Of a DNA stretch of 51,763 nt, positions 43,543-51,639 are shown one piece after another. The stretch lies in contig NZ_LARW01000059.1 in assembly GCF_000971055.1 (NCBI RefSeq), positions 1 to 51,763 of the forward strand, in the 5' to 3' direction. The notes beneath the pieces are model-generated. The model did not search any database. It worked only from the letters and a program-made list of their open reading frames with translations, and was not told the DNA's origin. This DNA is from Sphingomonas sp. SRS2 (GTDB taxonomy: Bacteria > Pseudomonadota > Alphaproteobacteria > Sphingomonadales > Sphingomonadaceae). Numbering within the stretch: the stretch's first letter is position 1; each line of letters opens with the position of its first letter. Made by a program: the position numbers and the translations under genes.

Positions 43543-43835
43543 AGATAGTGACAGGCAATGATCTGGTGACCGGCGACGTCATCTGGTGGACGGGTGACGG
43601 CTGGTCGCGCCATGTCGAGCACGCCGTCGATGTCGACAGTCAGGGCGATGCAATCGGCGCGCGCGAGGAAGCCGCGCGCCGCGTCAACGGGCCCTATGTG
43701 ATCCAGGCCGAACCGACCGATGCCGGCCCCCGCCCCGCGCACATCAAGGACCGCATCCGCGCGATCGGCCCCACCGTGCGCACCGATCTGGGCCTCAAAC
43801 CCGCTGATCCCTCGATCGGCGACTGGGTGATCTGA
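43539..43835 (+). CDS. DUF2849-domain protein
   Basis: The 98-residue protein (MKIVTGNDLVTGDVIWWT, then GWSRHVEHAVDV, EAARRVNGPYVIQAE and the conserved IKDRIRAIGPTVRTDLGLKP). It matches DUF2849, a short family found next to sulfite reductase genes in alphaproteobacteria. The genomic setting suggests a helper of CysI, perhaps an electron-transfer or assembly partner; this is inferred. GTG start overlaps cobA's stop (GTGA), and cysI begins two bases after its stop. Confidence 0.9.
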   Translation: MKIVTGNDLVTGDVIWWTGDGWSRHVEHAVDVDSQGDAIGAREEAARRVNGPYVIQAEPTDAGPRPAHIKDRIRAIGPTVRTDLGLKPADPSIGDWVI

Positions 43836-43836
43836 T

Positions 43837-45471
43837 ATGTACCGTTATGATGAATATGATCAGGCGATCGTCGACGCTCGTGTCGAGGAATTCCGCGATC
43901 AGGTGAACCGCCGCCTCGCCGGCGAAATGAGCGAGGACCAGTTCAAGCCGCTGCGGCTGATGAACGGCCTCTATCTTCAGCTGCACGCCTATATGCTGCG
44001 CGTCGCCATTCCCTATGGCACGCTGTCGGGCAAGCAGATGCACATGCTCGCTCATATCGCGCGCACCTATGACAAGGATTACGGGCACTTCACCACTCGG
44101 CAGAATATCCAGTACAACTGGATCAAGCTGTCCGACGCGCCGAATATCCTCGCCGAACTGGCCACGGTCGAGATGCACGCCATCCAGACCAGCGGCAATT
44201 GCATCCGCAACATCTCGTCGGATCAATATGCCGGCGCGGCCGCCGACGAGGTCGAGGATCCGCGCCCCTGGGCAGAGCTGCTGCGCCAGTGGAGCACCTT
44301 CCACCCCGAGTTCAGCTATCTGCCGCGCAAGTTCAAGATCGCGGTCGTCGGCTGCGAGGAGGATCGCGCTGCGGTCAAGCTCCACGATATCGGGCTGCAG
44401 TTGCACCGCAACGATGCGGGCGAGACCGGCTTCCGCGTCTTCGTCGGCGGCGGCATGGGCCGCACCCCGATGATCGCCCCGGTGATCCGCGAGTTCCTGC
44501 CAAAGGCCGATTTCCTCGCCTATATGGAAGCCTGCCTGCGCGTCTATAACCGCTTCGGCCGCCGCGATAATCTCTATAAGGCGCGGATCAAGATCCTGGT
44601 CCACGAGATCGGGGCCGACGAATATCGCCGTCAGGTCGAGGAGGAGTTCCTCCATACGAAGACGCTGGGCCTCGACGCGCCCGAAGCCGAGTTCGCGCGG
44701 ATCGCCGCCACTTTCGCGCCGCCCGCCTATGAAACCGGCCTGTCCGACGATATCGACCGCAGCGACCCGGATTTCGCGCTGTGGCTCGACCAGCAGGTCG
44801 CGCCGCACAAGACGCCCGGCTATGCGATCGTCAATATCAGCCTGAAGCCGACCACCGGCATTCCGGGCGACGCCTCCTCGGCGCAGATCGACCTGATGGC
44901 CGATCTCGGCGAGGCGTACAGCTTCGACGAGCTGCGCATCACCCATGCCCAGAATGTCGTCCTTCCCCATGTGAAGAAGGCCGACCTCTATACGATCTGG
45001 CAGCAGCTCGACGCGGCAGGGCTGGCCACGCCCAATCTCGACCTGATCGGCGACATCATCGCCTGCCCGGGCCTCGATTATTGCAGCCTCGCCAATGCCC
45101 GCTCCATCCCGCTGGCGCAGAAGATTGCGGGCCGCTTCGCCGATCTCGGCAAGCAGCGCGACCTGGGCGAGCTCAAGCTCAAGATCTCGGGCTGCATCAA
45201 CGCCTGCGGCCACCACCATGCCGGCCACATCGGCATCCTTGGCGTCGATCGTAAGGGGGAGGAGAATTACCAGCTCTCCTTCGGCGGATCGGCGGCGGAG
45301 GACACCAGCATCGCCAAGATCATCGGCCCCGGCTTCTCCGAAGACGGCGTCGTCGACGCGATCGAAAAGGCGGTGGACGTCTACACCACGCTGCGCGCCG
45401 ACGGCGAACGCTTCATCGACACCTATCGTCGCGTCGGCGATGCCCCGTTCAAGGAGGCGATCTATGGGTGA
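43837..45471 (+). CDS. cysI: Sulfite reductase hemoprotein subunit (CysI-type)
   Basis: A 544-residue siroheme/4Fe-4S enzyme that reduces sulfite to sulfide (or nitrite to ammonia). The cluster-siroheme ligands are C410 and C416 (CPGLDYC) and C453 and C457 (GCINACG). N-terminal substrate-site sequences include RTYDKDYGHFTTRQNIQYNW and TSGNCIRNISSD. Its position with cobA, DUF2849, DUF934 and cysH supports sulfite reduction. No CysJ is nearby, so the electron donor is probably ferredoxin or an unlinked flavoprotein. Its stop lies in ATGGGTGATCT, which is repeated after the inserted REPIN. Confidence 0.95.
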   Translation: MYRYDEYDQAIVDARVEEFRDQVNRRLAGEMSEDQFKPLRLMNGLYLQLHAYMLRVAIPYGTLSGKQMHMLAHIARTYDKDYGHFTTRQNIQYNWIKLSDAPNILAELATVEMHAIQTSGNCIRNISSDQYAGAAADEVEDPRPWAELLRQWSTFHPEFSYLPRKFKIAVVGCEEDRAAVKLHDIGLQLHRNDAGETGFRVFVGGGMGRTPMIAPVIREFLPKADFLAYMEACLRVYNRFGRRDNLYKARIKILVHEIGADEYRRQVEEEFLHTKTLGLDAPEAEFARIAATFAPPAYETGLSDDIDRSDPDFALWLDQQVAPHKTPGYAIVNISLKPTTGIPGDASSAQIDLMADLGEAYSFDELRITHAQNVVLPHVKKADLYTIWQQLDAAGLATPNLDLIGDIIACPGLDYCSLANARSIPLAQKIAGRFADLGKQRDLGELKLKISGCINACGHHHAGHIGILGVDRKGEENYQLSFGGSAAEDTSIAKIIGPGFSEDGVVDAIEKAVDVYTTLRADGERFIDTYRRVGDAPFKEAIYG

Positions 45472-45474
45472 TCT
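45464..45474 (+). repeat. 11-bp direct repeat, left copy
   Basis: ATGGGTGATCT overlaps the cysI stop codon. The same 11 bases recur at 45612-45622 on the other side of the inserted element, as expected of a target duplication. Confidence 0.75.
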
Positions 45475-45611
45475 CCATTCTCCCCTCCCCGTCATTCTCC
45501 CTTCCGTCATCCCAGCGAAGGCTGGGATCTCAGCAGGTGGAATGCATCGCTTGCCTCACGAGATGCCAGCCTTCGCTGGCATGACGGATAGGATAACGGG
45601 GAGCGTATATC
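45475..45611. mobile_element. REPIN/MITE-like inserted repeat
   Basis: The 137-bp segment between the two ATGGGTGATCT copies contains nested inverted phrases. CTCCCCGTCAT and GGATAACGGGGAG lie near the ends; CCGTCATCCCAGCGAAGGCT and AGCCTTCGCTGGCATGACGG form the core. The core matches the repeats at 3464-3546 and 12000-12126. It lies exactly between cysI and the DUF934 gene and probably split an overlapping junction. Confidence 0.8.
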
Positions 45612-46037
45612 ATGGGTGATCTGGTCCGCTTCCGCGACGACGAAGCGCATGAGGAGCCGTCGGTGACGCTCGACGCCTTTCTCGGCCAATCGAACGCGAC
45701 CGCGGTGCGGCTTGAGCCGACCGACGATCCGCGCGCGCTGATCCCGCATCTTCAGCGGCTGTCGCTGATCGAGGTGTCCTTCCCGAAGTTCCGCGACGGG
45801 CGCGGCTATTCGATCGGCAGCATCCTGCGCGAGGCCGGCTATACCGGGGAGCTGCGCGCGGCGGGCGACGTGCTGGTCGATCAGATCGGGCCGATGCGGC
45901 GCTGCGGCTTCGACGCCTTCCTGTCGGAGGCCGAGATCGATCGCGACACGCTGGCGAAGCTCGGCGCGCTTTATGACGATGTCTATCAGAAGACCGTCGA
46001 TGGCCGCGCGCCCATCTGGGCCCGCCGGCATGGCTGA
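45612..46037 (+). CDS. DUF934-domain protein
   Basis: The 141-residue protein matches DUF934 (CysX-like), regularly encoded with cysI and cysH in proteobacteria. It has DPRALIPHLQRLSLIEVSFP, then KFRDGRGYSIGSILREAGYT, GELRAAGDVLVDQIGPMRRC, and GFDAFL. The family is assumed to assist sulfite reduction. The ATG at 45612 is the right-hand copy of the 11-bp repeat, with no Shine-Dalgarno sequence immediately upstream. Its stop overlaps the ATG of cysH by eight bases. Confidence 0.92.
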   Translation: MGDLVRFRDDEAHEEPSVTLDAFLGQSNATAVRLEPTDDPRALIPHLQRLSLIEVSFPKFRDGRGYSIGSILREAGYTGELRAAGDVLVDQIGPMRRCGFDAFLSEAEIDRDTLAKLGALYDDVYQKTVDGRAPIWARRHG

Positions 46038-46794
46038 GCCAGCGCGCGTCATCGACCGGATCGATTCCGCGCCCCGCTTCACCGCGGCCGATGTCGCGCG
46101 CCTCAACGCGCGCTTCGAAGGAGTGGGGACCGAGGAGGTGATCCGCACGGTGCTTGCCGAGAAGCTGCTCGGCGAGATCGCGGTGGTGTCGTCCTTCGGC
46201 GCCGAGTCCGCGGTGTTGCTCGATCTCGTCGCGCGCGCCGATCCCTCGACCCCGGTGCTGTTCCTCGAGACCGGCAAGATGTTTCCCGAAACGCTCGCCT
46301 ATCGCGATCTGCTCGCCGAACGGCTCGGGCTCACCGGCCTGCGCAACATCACCCCCGACGCCCTGGCGATCGAGGCGAAGGACGCGACCGGCTTACGCTG
46401 GTCCTACGATCCCGACGGCTGCTGCGAGATCCGCAAGGTGCTTCCGCTCGCCCGCGCGATGAAGGATTTCGACGCGTCGATCACCGGGCGCAAGGGCTTC
46501 CAGGCCGCAACCCGGACGGGCATTCCGCGCTTCGAGCTCGATGGCGACCGGATCAAGTTCAATCCGCTGGGTGACTGGACCAAGGCCGATCTCGACGCCT
46601 GGTTCGAAAGCCGCGATCTGCCGCGTCATCCTCTGGAAGCGCAGGGCTATCTGTCGATTGGCTGCGCGCCATGCACCAGCGTGGTCAAGCCGGGCGAGGA
46701 TCCGCGCGCGGGCCGCTGGCGCGGGTGGGACAAGGTCGAATGCGGCATCCATGGCGAACCGATCGTCCGCCCGGGCGAGGAACCCGTCTTCTGA
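46030..46794 (+). CDS. cysH: Assimilatory APS/PAPS reductase
   Basis: The 254-residue enzyme reduces adenylyl sulfate to sulfite. It has the PP-loop-like VVSSFGAESAVLLD and substrate Arg-rich TGRKGFQAATRTGIPRFE. The iron-sulfur pattern C131-C132 (DGCCEIRK) and C212-C215 (GCAPCTS) marks the 4Fe-4S type that uses APS. The catalytic Cys lies in ECGIHG (C238). It is last in the sulfur operon and overlaps the DUF934 gene. Confidence 0.95.
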   Translation: MAEPARVIDRIDSAPRFTAADVARLNARFEGVGTEEVIRTVLAEKLLGEIAVVSSFGAESAVLLDLVARADPSTPVLFLETGKMFPETLAYRDLLAERLGLTGLRNITPDALAIEAKDATGLRWSYDPDGCCEIRKVLPLARAMKDFDASITGRKGFQAATRTGIPRFELDGDRIKFNPLGDWTKADLDAWFESRDLPRHPLEAQGYLSIGCAPCTSVVKPGEDPRAGRWRGWDKVECGIHGEPIVRPGEEPVF

Positions 46795-46856
46795 CGATCC
46801 CGCGGCTTCGGTAATGTGGCGTAACACATCCCGATCGGGGGCTGTGTCAGGCGGGT

Positions 46857-48368
46857 TTATTCGTAGTCGGTGCCGCCATAATATTCGTCCGCAAGGTCGG
46901 AAAATTTGGTGAACTTGCTCTCGAACTTGAGCGGCAGGCTCCCGGTCGAGCCGTGGCGTTGCTTGGCGATGATCAGTTCGGCGCGGTTGTGTGCGCGCTC
47001 CATCTTGATCTTCCAGTCCTCGAACGCCGTGACCTCGACCGCCGTATCGCCTGCCTCGATCGACGCCGCCTTGGGGCTCGTCAGGTTGAGATAATATTCC
47101 TCGCGATAGACGAACCACACCATGTCGGCGTCCTGTTCGATCGATCCCGATTCGCGCAGGTCGGACAGCACCGGCTTCTTGTTCTCGCGCTGCTCGACCT
47201 GACGGCTGAGCTGCGACAGCGCGATCACCGGCACGCTCAGTTCCTTGGCGAGCTGCTTGAGGCCGCGGCTGATCTCGGAGATTTCCTGAACGCGGTTCGC
47301 CTCGCTGCTGCGCCCCGATCCCTGGAGCAGCTGGAGATAGTCGACGATGATCGCCCCGATCCCCTTCTGCCGCTTCAGCCGCCGCGCGCGGGTGCGCAGC
47401 GCGGCGATCGTCAGGCCCGGCGTGTCGTCGATGAACAGCGGCAGGTTCTCCAGATTCTGCGCGGCGCGCGCGAAGGAGGTGAACTCGGCGTTGCTGATCT
47501 TGCCCATGCGGATCTGCTCGCCGCTGATCTCCGCCTGTTCGGCCAGCACGCGCGTCGCCAGCTGGTCGGCCGACATTTCGAGGCTGAAGAAGGCTACCGG
47601 CGCACCGACCGATCGCTCGATACCGGCTTCCTGGTCACGGACATGACGCATCGCCACGTTGAAGGCGATGTTGGTGGCGAGCGCAGTCTTACCCATGCCG
47701 GGGCGTCCGGCAAGGATGATGAGGTCCGAAGGGTGCAGGCCGCCGATCTTCGCATTGAGCCGTTCCAGTCCGGTGGTGAGGCCCGCGACATGCCCGCCCG
47801 AATTGAGCGCGGCGCTCGCGGTCTCGATGACCATCTTGGTCGCCTGGGCGAAGCTCTTGACGCTGCCCTCCTCGCCGCCTTCTTCGGCCACCCGATAGAG
47901 CGCGACTTCCGCCTGCTCGATCTGAACCTTGGGGTCGACATCCTCTGACGTGTCGAGCGCGGTTTCGACCATGCCGCGTCCCACGCCGACCAGTGCGCGC
48001 AGCAGTGCGAGATCATAAATCTGGCTGGCGAAGTCGCGCGCACCGATCAGCGCGGCGCCGCTGCCGGTCAGTTGCGCCAGATAGGCCGGTCCGCCCAACT
48101 CGCGCATGCCGACGTCGCCTTCGAACATCGGACGCAGCGTGACCGGGGTCGCCAGCATATTACGGTCCATGAGGCGCAGGATCGCATCATAGATGCGGCC
48201 GTGCAGCGGCTCGAAGAAATGCTCGGGCCGCAACCGGATCTGGATATCCTCGACCAGTCGGTTGTCGAGCATCATCGCGCCGAGCAACGCCGCCTCCGCC
48301 TCGATATTCTGCGGAAGGGACGCGGGTTCGGCCGCAGGGGCGGGATATGCTCGGATCGGCTCAACCAT
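46857..48368 (-). CDS. dnaB: Replicative DNA helicase DnaB
   Basis: The 503-residue hexameric helicase has the N-terminal domain PQNIEAEAALLGAMMLDNRL and a RecA-like C-terminal domain with Walker A LAGRPGMGKTALAT, Walker B IIVDYLQLL and SLEMSADQLATRVL. No intein interrupts it. The start ATG at 48368 (MVEPIRAYP) is used; 12 further residues upstream to 48404 are not conserved. It is convergent with cysH and divergent from the MarR gene. Confidence 0.97.
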   Translation of the reverse strand: MVEPIRAYPAPAAEPASLPQNIEAEAALLGAMMLDNRLVEDIQIRLRPEHFFEPLHGRIYDAILRLMDRNMLATPVTLRPMFEGDVGMRELGGPAYLAQLTGSGAALIGARDFASQIYDLALLRALVGVGRGMVETALDTSEDVDPKVQIEQAEVALYRVAEEGGEEGSVKSFAQATKMVIETASAALNSGGHVAGLTTGLERLNAKIGGLHPSDLIILAGRPGMGKTALATNIAFNVAMRHVRDQEAGIERSVGAPVAFFSLEMSADQLATRVLAEQAEISGEQIRMGKISNAEFTSFARAAQNLENLPLFIDDTPGLTIAALRTRARRLKRQKGIGAIIVDYLQLLQGSGRSSEANRVQEISEISRGLKQLAKELSVPVIALSQLSRQVEQRENKKPVLSDLRESGSIEQDADMVWFVYREEYYLNLTSPKAASIEAGDTAVEVTAFEDWKIKMERAHNRAELIIAKQRHGSTGSLPLKFESKFTKFSDLADEYYGGTDYE

Positions 48369-48487
48369 GAACGCGATTATCCGCCCGACGCGCCCTCTCC
48401 GCAAGCGCCGCGGATAAAAAGAAGCGGGGGCCGATCTGTGGATATTCCGTACTTGTCATCCTTATTGAGAGTGACCACAATGTAAGT

Positions 48488-48955
48488 ATGGTTACAGATT
48501 CGAGTCGCCGGGTACCGTTCCTGATGCATGACATCTCGCGACGCGCGCGATATTTGTTCGACGCGCGCGCACGCTCGGCCGGGTCGACGCGGGCGCAATG
48601 GCGCGTTCTGTTCAATCTCGCACGCACCGATGGTCCAACCCAAAGCGAACTGGCCGATATCCTGGATGTCGAGCGGATCACGCTGTGCCGGATGGTCGAC
48701 AGGCTGGCGGAGGCGGGGATGGTCGAACGGCGGGCAGACCCGTCCGACCGGCGCGTCTGGAGGCTGCATCTCACTGATCGCGCGGCGCCGGTGATCGAGC
48801 AACTCGGCGCCATCGCCGATGAGATGGAGGATAATATCCTGCAGCCGCTTTCCCCCGCGGAACGCGAGACACTGACCAATTTACTGATAAAGGTTCGCGA
48901 CAATATGCGCGAAGGCGACGACCAGCCATTGCCCATGCCCGCCGGTGGCCGGTGA
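48488..48955 (+). CDS. MarR-family regulator of efflux pair
   Basis: A 155-residue winged-helix MarR protein: QWRVLFNLARTDGPTQSELA, recognition helix ILDVERITLCRMVDRLAEAG and wing RRADPSDRRVWRLHLTD. Its TGA overlaps the ATG of the emrA-like gene, so it probably controls this pair itself. It is a different protein from the MarR gene at 30 kb. Confidence 0.9.
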   Translation: MVTDSSRRVPFLMHDISRRARYLFDARARSAGSTRAQWRVLFNLARTDGPTQSELADILDVERITLCRMVDRLAEAGMVERRADPSDRRVWRLHLTDRAAPVIEQLGAIADEMEDNILQPLSPAERETLTNLLIKVRDNMREGDDQPLPMPAGGR

Positions 48956-49998
48956 TGAACGACATGAGCAGCATAGCCGCCGAGGCGGTCGCCGGGGCGC
49001 CGGTGGAGGAACGCCGGCTGGGCCGGCTGGCGCTGATGCTCTCGGTGCCCGCCCTGTTGGCGGTGGTCGGGCTCTATTTCTGGCTGACCGGCGGGCGGAC
49101 CGTTTCCACGGACAATGCACAGATCAACGCCCATGTCGTCGAAGTCACCTCGGAGGTCGCGGGTCGCGTGGTCGACGTCTATGTCGGCGAGAATCAAACC
49201 GTGAAAAAGGGCGACCTTCTATTCCGCATCGATCCCGCCCCCTATCGGATCGCATTGATGGAGGCCGAGGCCGCAGTCGGCAACGCGCAGTTGACCGTTG
49301 CCCAGCTCCAAAGCACCTACCACGCCAAACAGGCCGACACCCAGAAGAGCGCATCCGATGTCGGCCTCGCGCGCGACACGTTCCGCCGCCAGCAGGAACT
49401 GCTCGCCCGGGGCTTCACGACCCGCGCCAGCTTCGACGCGGCCAAGGCCGGGTTGGCGGCGGCGCAGGCTGAGCGGATGTCGGCGGCATCCGACGCCGAA
49501 TCGGCCCGCGCCGTGCTGGGCACCTCCAAAGCTGGCGGGCATCCACAGGTGGAGGCTGCGATGGCCGCACGCGACAAGGCCCAGCTGGACCTGACCCACA
49601 CCGAAATCCGCGCGCCGATCGACGGCACGATCAGCCAGGCTGAAAAGCTTCAGCCCGGAACGATGGCGGTCCAGATGCTGCCGCTCGCCAATGTGGTCAG
49701 CAACCATGGCTATTGGATCGACGCCAATTTCAAGGAAACCCAGCTCGACAAAATCCGCATCGGCCAGCGCGCCGAGATCGAGATCGACGCCATGCCCGGC
49801 CGCACCCTTAAGGGCCACGTCATCGGCATCAACGCGGGCACCGGCGGGCAATTCTCGTTGCTTCCCCCGCAGAATGCGACCGGCAACTGGGTGAAAGTCA
49901 CCCAGCGCGTCCCCGTCCGCATCCAGATCGACGACAGGCTCGACCGGCCACTGGTCGCGGGCTGGAGCGCCCATGTCACGGTGCGCGTCGCCGATTGA
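48955..49998 (+). CDS. EmrA/HlyD-type membrane fusion protein
   Basis: The 347-residue periplasmic adaptor has one N-terminal transmembrane helix (LALMLSVPALLAVVGLYFWL), then the barrel-sandwich half TDNAQINAHVVEVTSEVAG and VGENQTVKKGDLLFRIDP. A long coiled-coil hairpin rich in Ala and Gln and the second half EIRAPIDGTISQAEKLQPG follow. This is the EmrA layout. The partner EmrB permease is missing: the next base pairs hold a terminator and UPF0262. The pump therefore needs an unlinked EmrB, or the gene is an orphan. Confidence 0.9.
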   Translation: MNDMSSIAAEAVAGAPVEERRLGRLALMLSVPALLAVVGLYFWLTGGRTVSTDNAQINAHVVEVTSEVAGRVVDVYVGENQTVKKGDLLFRIDPAPYRIALMEAEAAVGNAQLTVAQLQSTYHAKQADTQKSASDVGLARDTFRRQQELLARGFTTRASFDAAKAGLAAAQAERMSAASDAESARAVLGTSKAGGHPQVEAAMAARDKAQLDLTHTEIRAPIDGTISQAEKLQPGTMAVQMLPLANVVSNHGYWIDANFKETQLDKIRIGQRAEIEIDAMPGRTLKGHVIGINAGTGGQFSLLPPQNATGNWVKVTQRVPVRIQIDDRLDRPLVAGWSAHVTVRVAD

Positions 49999-50020
49999 GT
50001 TCCTCCCCCGAGGCAAACTG

Positions 50021-50057
50021 GAAGCATGCAGACCATGGTTTGCATGCTTCATTTTTG
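50021..50057 (+). terminator. Rho-independent terminator
   Basis: GAAGCATGCA pairs with TGCATGCTTC around a 10-base loop, followed by ATTTTTG. It ends the MarR-emrA transcript directly after emrA, confirming that no efflux permease gene follows. Confidence 0.85.
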
Positions 50058-50121
50058 CCGGCGATACCGACACGCAAAGCGCTTCCACCCTGCCCGATCA
50101 CGCTTTAAGAGCGGAGCGCTC

Positions 50122-50604
50122 ATGTCCGACCCGCGCATCATCGCCATCGATCTCGATGAAAAGACGATCATCTGGCGAAATGCCGATGTCGAGCAGGAAC
50201 GGCGCGTCGCGATCTTCGACCTGCTCGAAGCCAATCATTTCAGGCCGCTGCGCGCTTATCCGCAGGATTATGCCGGCCCCTATCGCGTCAAGCTGCGCGT
50301 CGAGGAGGGGCGGCTGGCTATCGACGTCAATGCGGAGAGCGGCGAGCTGCTCGAAACGCTGATCCTCGGGCTCGGCAGCTTCCGCCGCCCGATCAAGGAT
50401 TATTTCGCGATCTGCGACAGCTATTTCGCTGCGATCCGTACCTCGACCGCGCAACAGATCGAAACCGTCGATATGGCGCGACGCGGCATCCACAACGACG
50501 CGGCGCAGCTGCTCAAGGAGCGCCTCGAAAACAAGATCGACGTCGATTTCGATACCGCGCGCCGCCTGTTCACCCTCATCTGCGTGCTGCACATTCGTGG
50601 CTGA
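50122..50604 (+). CDS. UPF0262 family protein
   Basis: The 160-residue protein matches the UPF0262 family (RIIAIDLDEKTIIWRNADVE; RPIKDYFAICDSYF; the end [18 protein letters not shown]), which is restricted largely to alphaproteobacteria and of unknown function. It precedes cdd and dcd, with its stop overlapping the GTG of cdd, so co-translation is likely. Start ATG at 50122. Confidence 0.93.
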   Translation: MSDPRIIAIDLDEKTIIWRNADVEQERRVAIFDLLEANHFRPLRAYPQDYAGPYRVKLRVEEGRLAIDVNAESGELLETLILGLGSFRRPIKDYFAICDSYFAAIRTSTAQQIETVDMARRGIHNDAAQLLKERLENKIDVDFDTARRLFTLICVLHIRG

Positions 50605-51067
50605 GCCCGTCGACATGCGCGAGGTTGCCGGCCGCGTCCTGATCGACGCCGCGCGCGAAGCCGCGGCCCACGCCCACGCCCCCTATTCCCATTTCGGCGT
50701 CGGCGCGGTGGCGCTGCTCGCCGACGGGCAGATGGTGACGGGCGCCAATTTCGAAAACGCCAGCTATGGGCTGTCGCTCTGCGCCGAGACGGTCACGCTG
50801 GCCACCGCGAACAGCCAGGGACGGCTGCGCGAAATCGTCGCGATCGGGGTGATCGGCGGCGCGCTGGCGAAGGACGGGACGCTCGGCGGTTCGGCGCTGG
50901 TCACCCCCTGCGGCCGCTGCCGCCAGATCATCAACGAAGCGGCCCAACTCGCCGGGCGCGACATCGATATCTACTGCGCGTCGGCCGACGGTAGCGCCTT
51001 CGCCTATTTTCGGGCATCGGAGCTGTTGCCGCATGCCTTCGGCCCCGCCGATCTCGGCGTGAAATAG
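50597..51067 (+). CDS. cdd: Cytidine deaminase
   Basis: The 156-residue zinc enzyme deaminates cytidine and deoxycytidine. Its ligands are visible in the Cys-Ala-Glu motif ([13 protein letters not shown], with the catalytic Glu) and in PCGRCRQI. The substrate region [15 protein letters not shown] and [10 protein letters not shown] is typical. GTG at 50597 overlaps the UPF0262 stop; an ATG at 50615 is the alternative. It works with dcd in pyrimidine deoxynucleotide supply. Confidence 0.95.
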   Translation: MAEPVDMREVAGRVLIDAAREAAAHAHAPYSHFGVGAVALLADGQMVTGANFENASYGLSLCAETVTLATANSQGRLREIVAIGVIGGALAKDGTLGGSALVTPCGRCRQIINEAAQLAGRDIDIYCASADGSAFAYFRASELLPHAFGPADLGVK

Positions 51068-51084
51068 GGGGAGACGAGAATTTC

Positions 51085-51639
51085 ATGTCGATCATGTCGG
51101 ACAAGTGGATTCGCGAACAGGCGCAGAAGCACGGAATGATCGAGCCCTTCGTCGAGGCCCAGCGCCGCGACGGCTGCATCAGCTACGGCCTGTCCTCCTA
51201 TGGTTATGACGCGCGGGTCGCGCCCGAGTTCAAGATCTTCACCAACGTCGACTCGGCGACGGTCGACCCGAAGAACTTCGCGCCCAATAGCTTCGTCGAC
51301 CGCGAGACCGACGTCTGCATCATCCCGCCCAACAGCTTCGCGCTGGCGCGCACAGTCGAATATTTCCGGGTGCCGCGCGACGTGCTGGTCATCTGCCTCG
51401 GCAAATCGACCTATGCGCGCTGCGGCATCATCGTGAACGTGACTCCGCTCGAGCCCGGCTGGGAAGGCCATGTCACGCTCGAATTCTCGAACACGACACC
51501 GCTCCCCGCGAAAATCTACGCGAATGAAGGCGCATGCCAGTTCCTGTTCCTGCAGGGCAACGAGCCTTGCGAGACCAGCTATGCCGACCGCGCCGGCAAA
51601 TATATGGGCCAGCAGGGCGTAACTCTGCCGAAGCTCTAG
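51085..51639 (+). CDS. dcd: dCTP deaminase
   Basis: The 184-residue trimeric dCTP deaminase makes dUTP. The motif [20 protein letters not shown] and the end [14 protein letters not shown] are diagnostic. A second conserved region is [12 protein letters not shown]. Start ATG at 51085 follows a GGGGGAGACGAG ribosome-binding site. Its stop TAG is immediately followed by the terminal bases of an IS5-family element. Confidence 0.96.
   Translation: MSIMSDKWIREQAQKHGMIEPFVEAQRRDGCISYGLSSYGYDARVAPEFKIFTNVDSATVDPKNFAPNSFVDRETDVCIIPPNSFALARTVEYFRVPRDVLVICLGKSTYARCGIIVNVTPLEPGWEGHVTLEFSNTTPLPAKIYANEGACQFLFLQGNEPCETSYADRAGKYMGQQGVTLPKL

Noticed and set aside
43795-45510. A 571-codon minus-strand open frame opposite cysI
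   Set aside because: Shadow of cysI. The plus strand has the Cys ligands and sits in an operon with overlapping neighbours.
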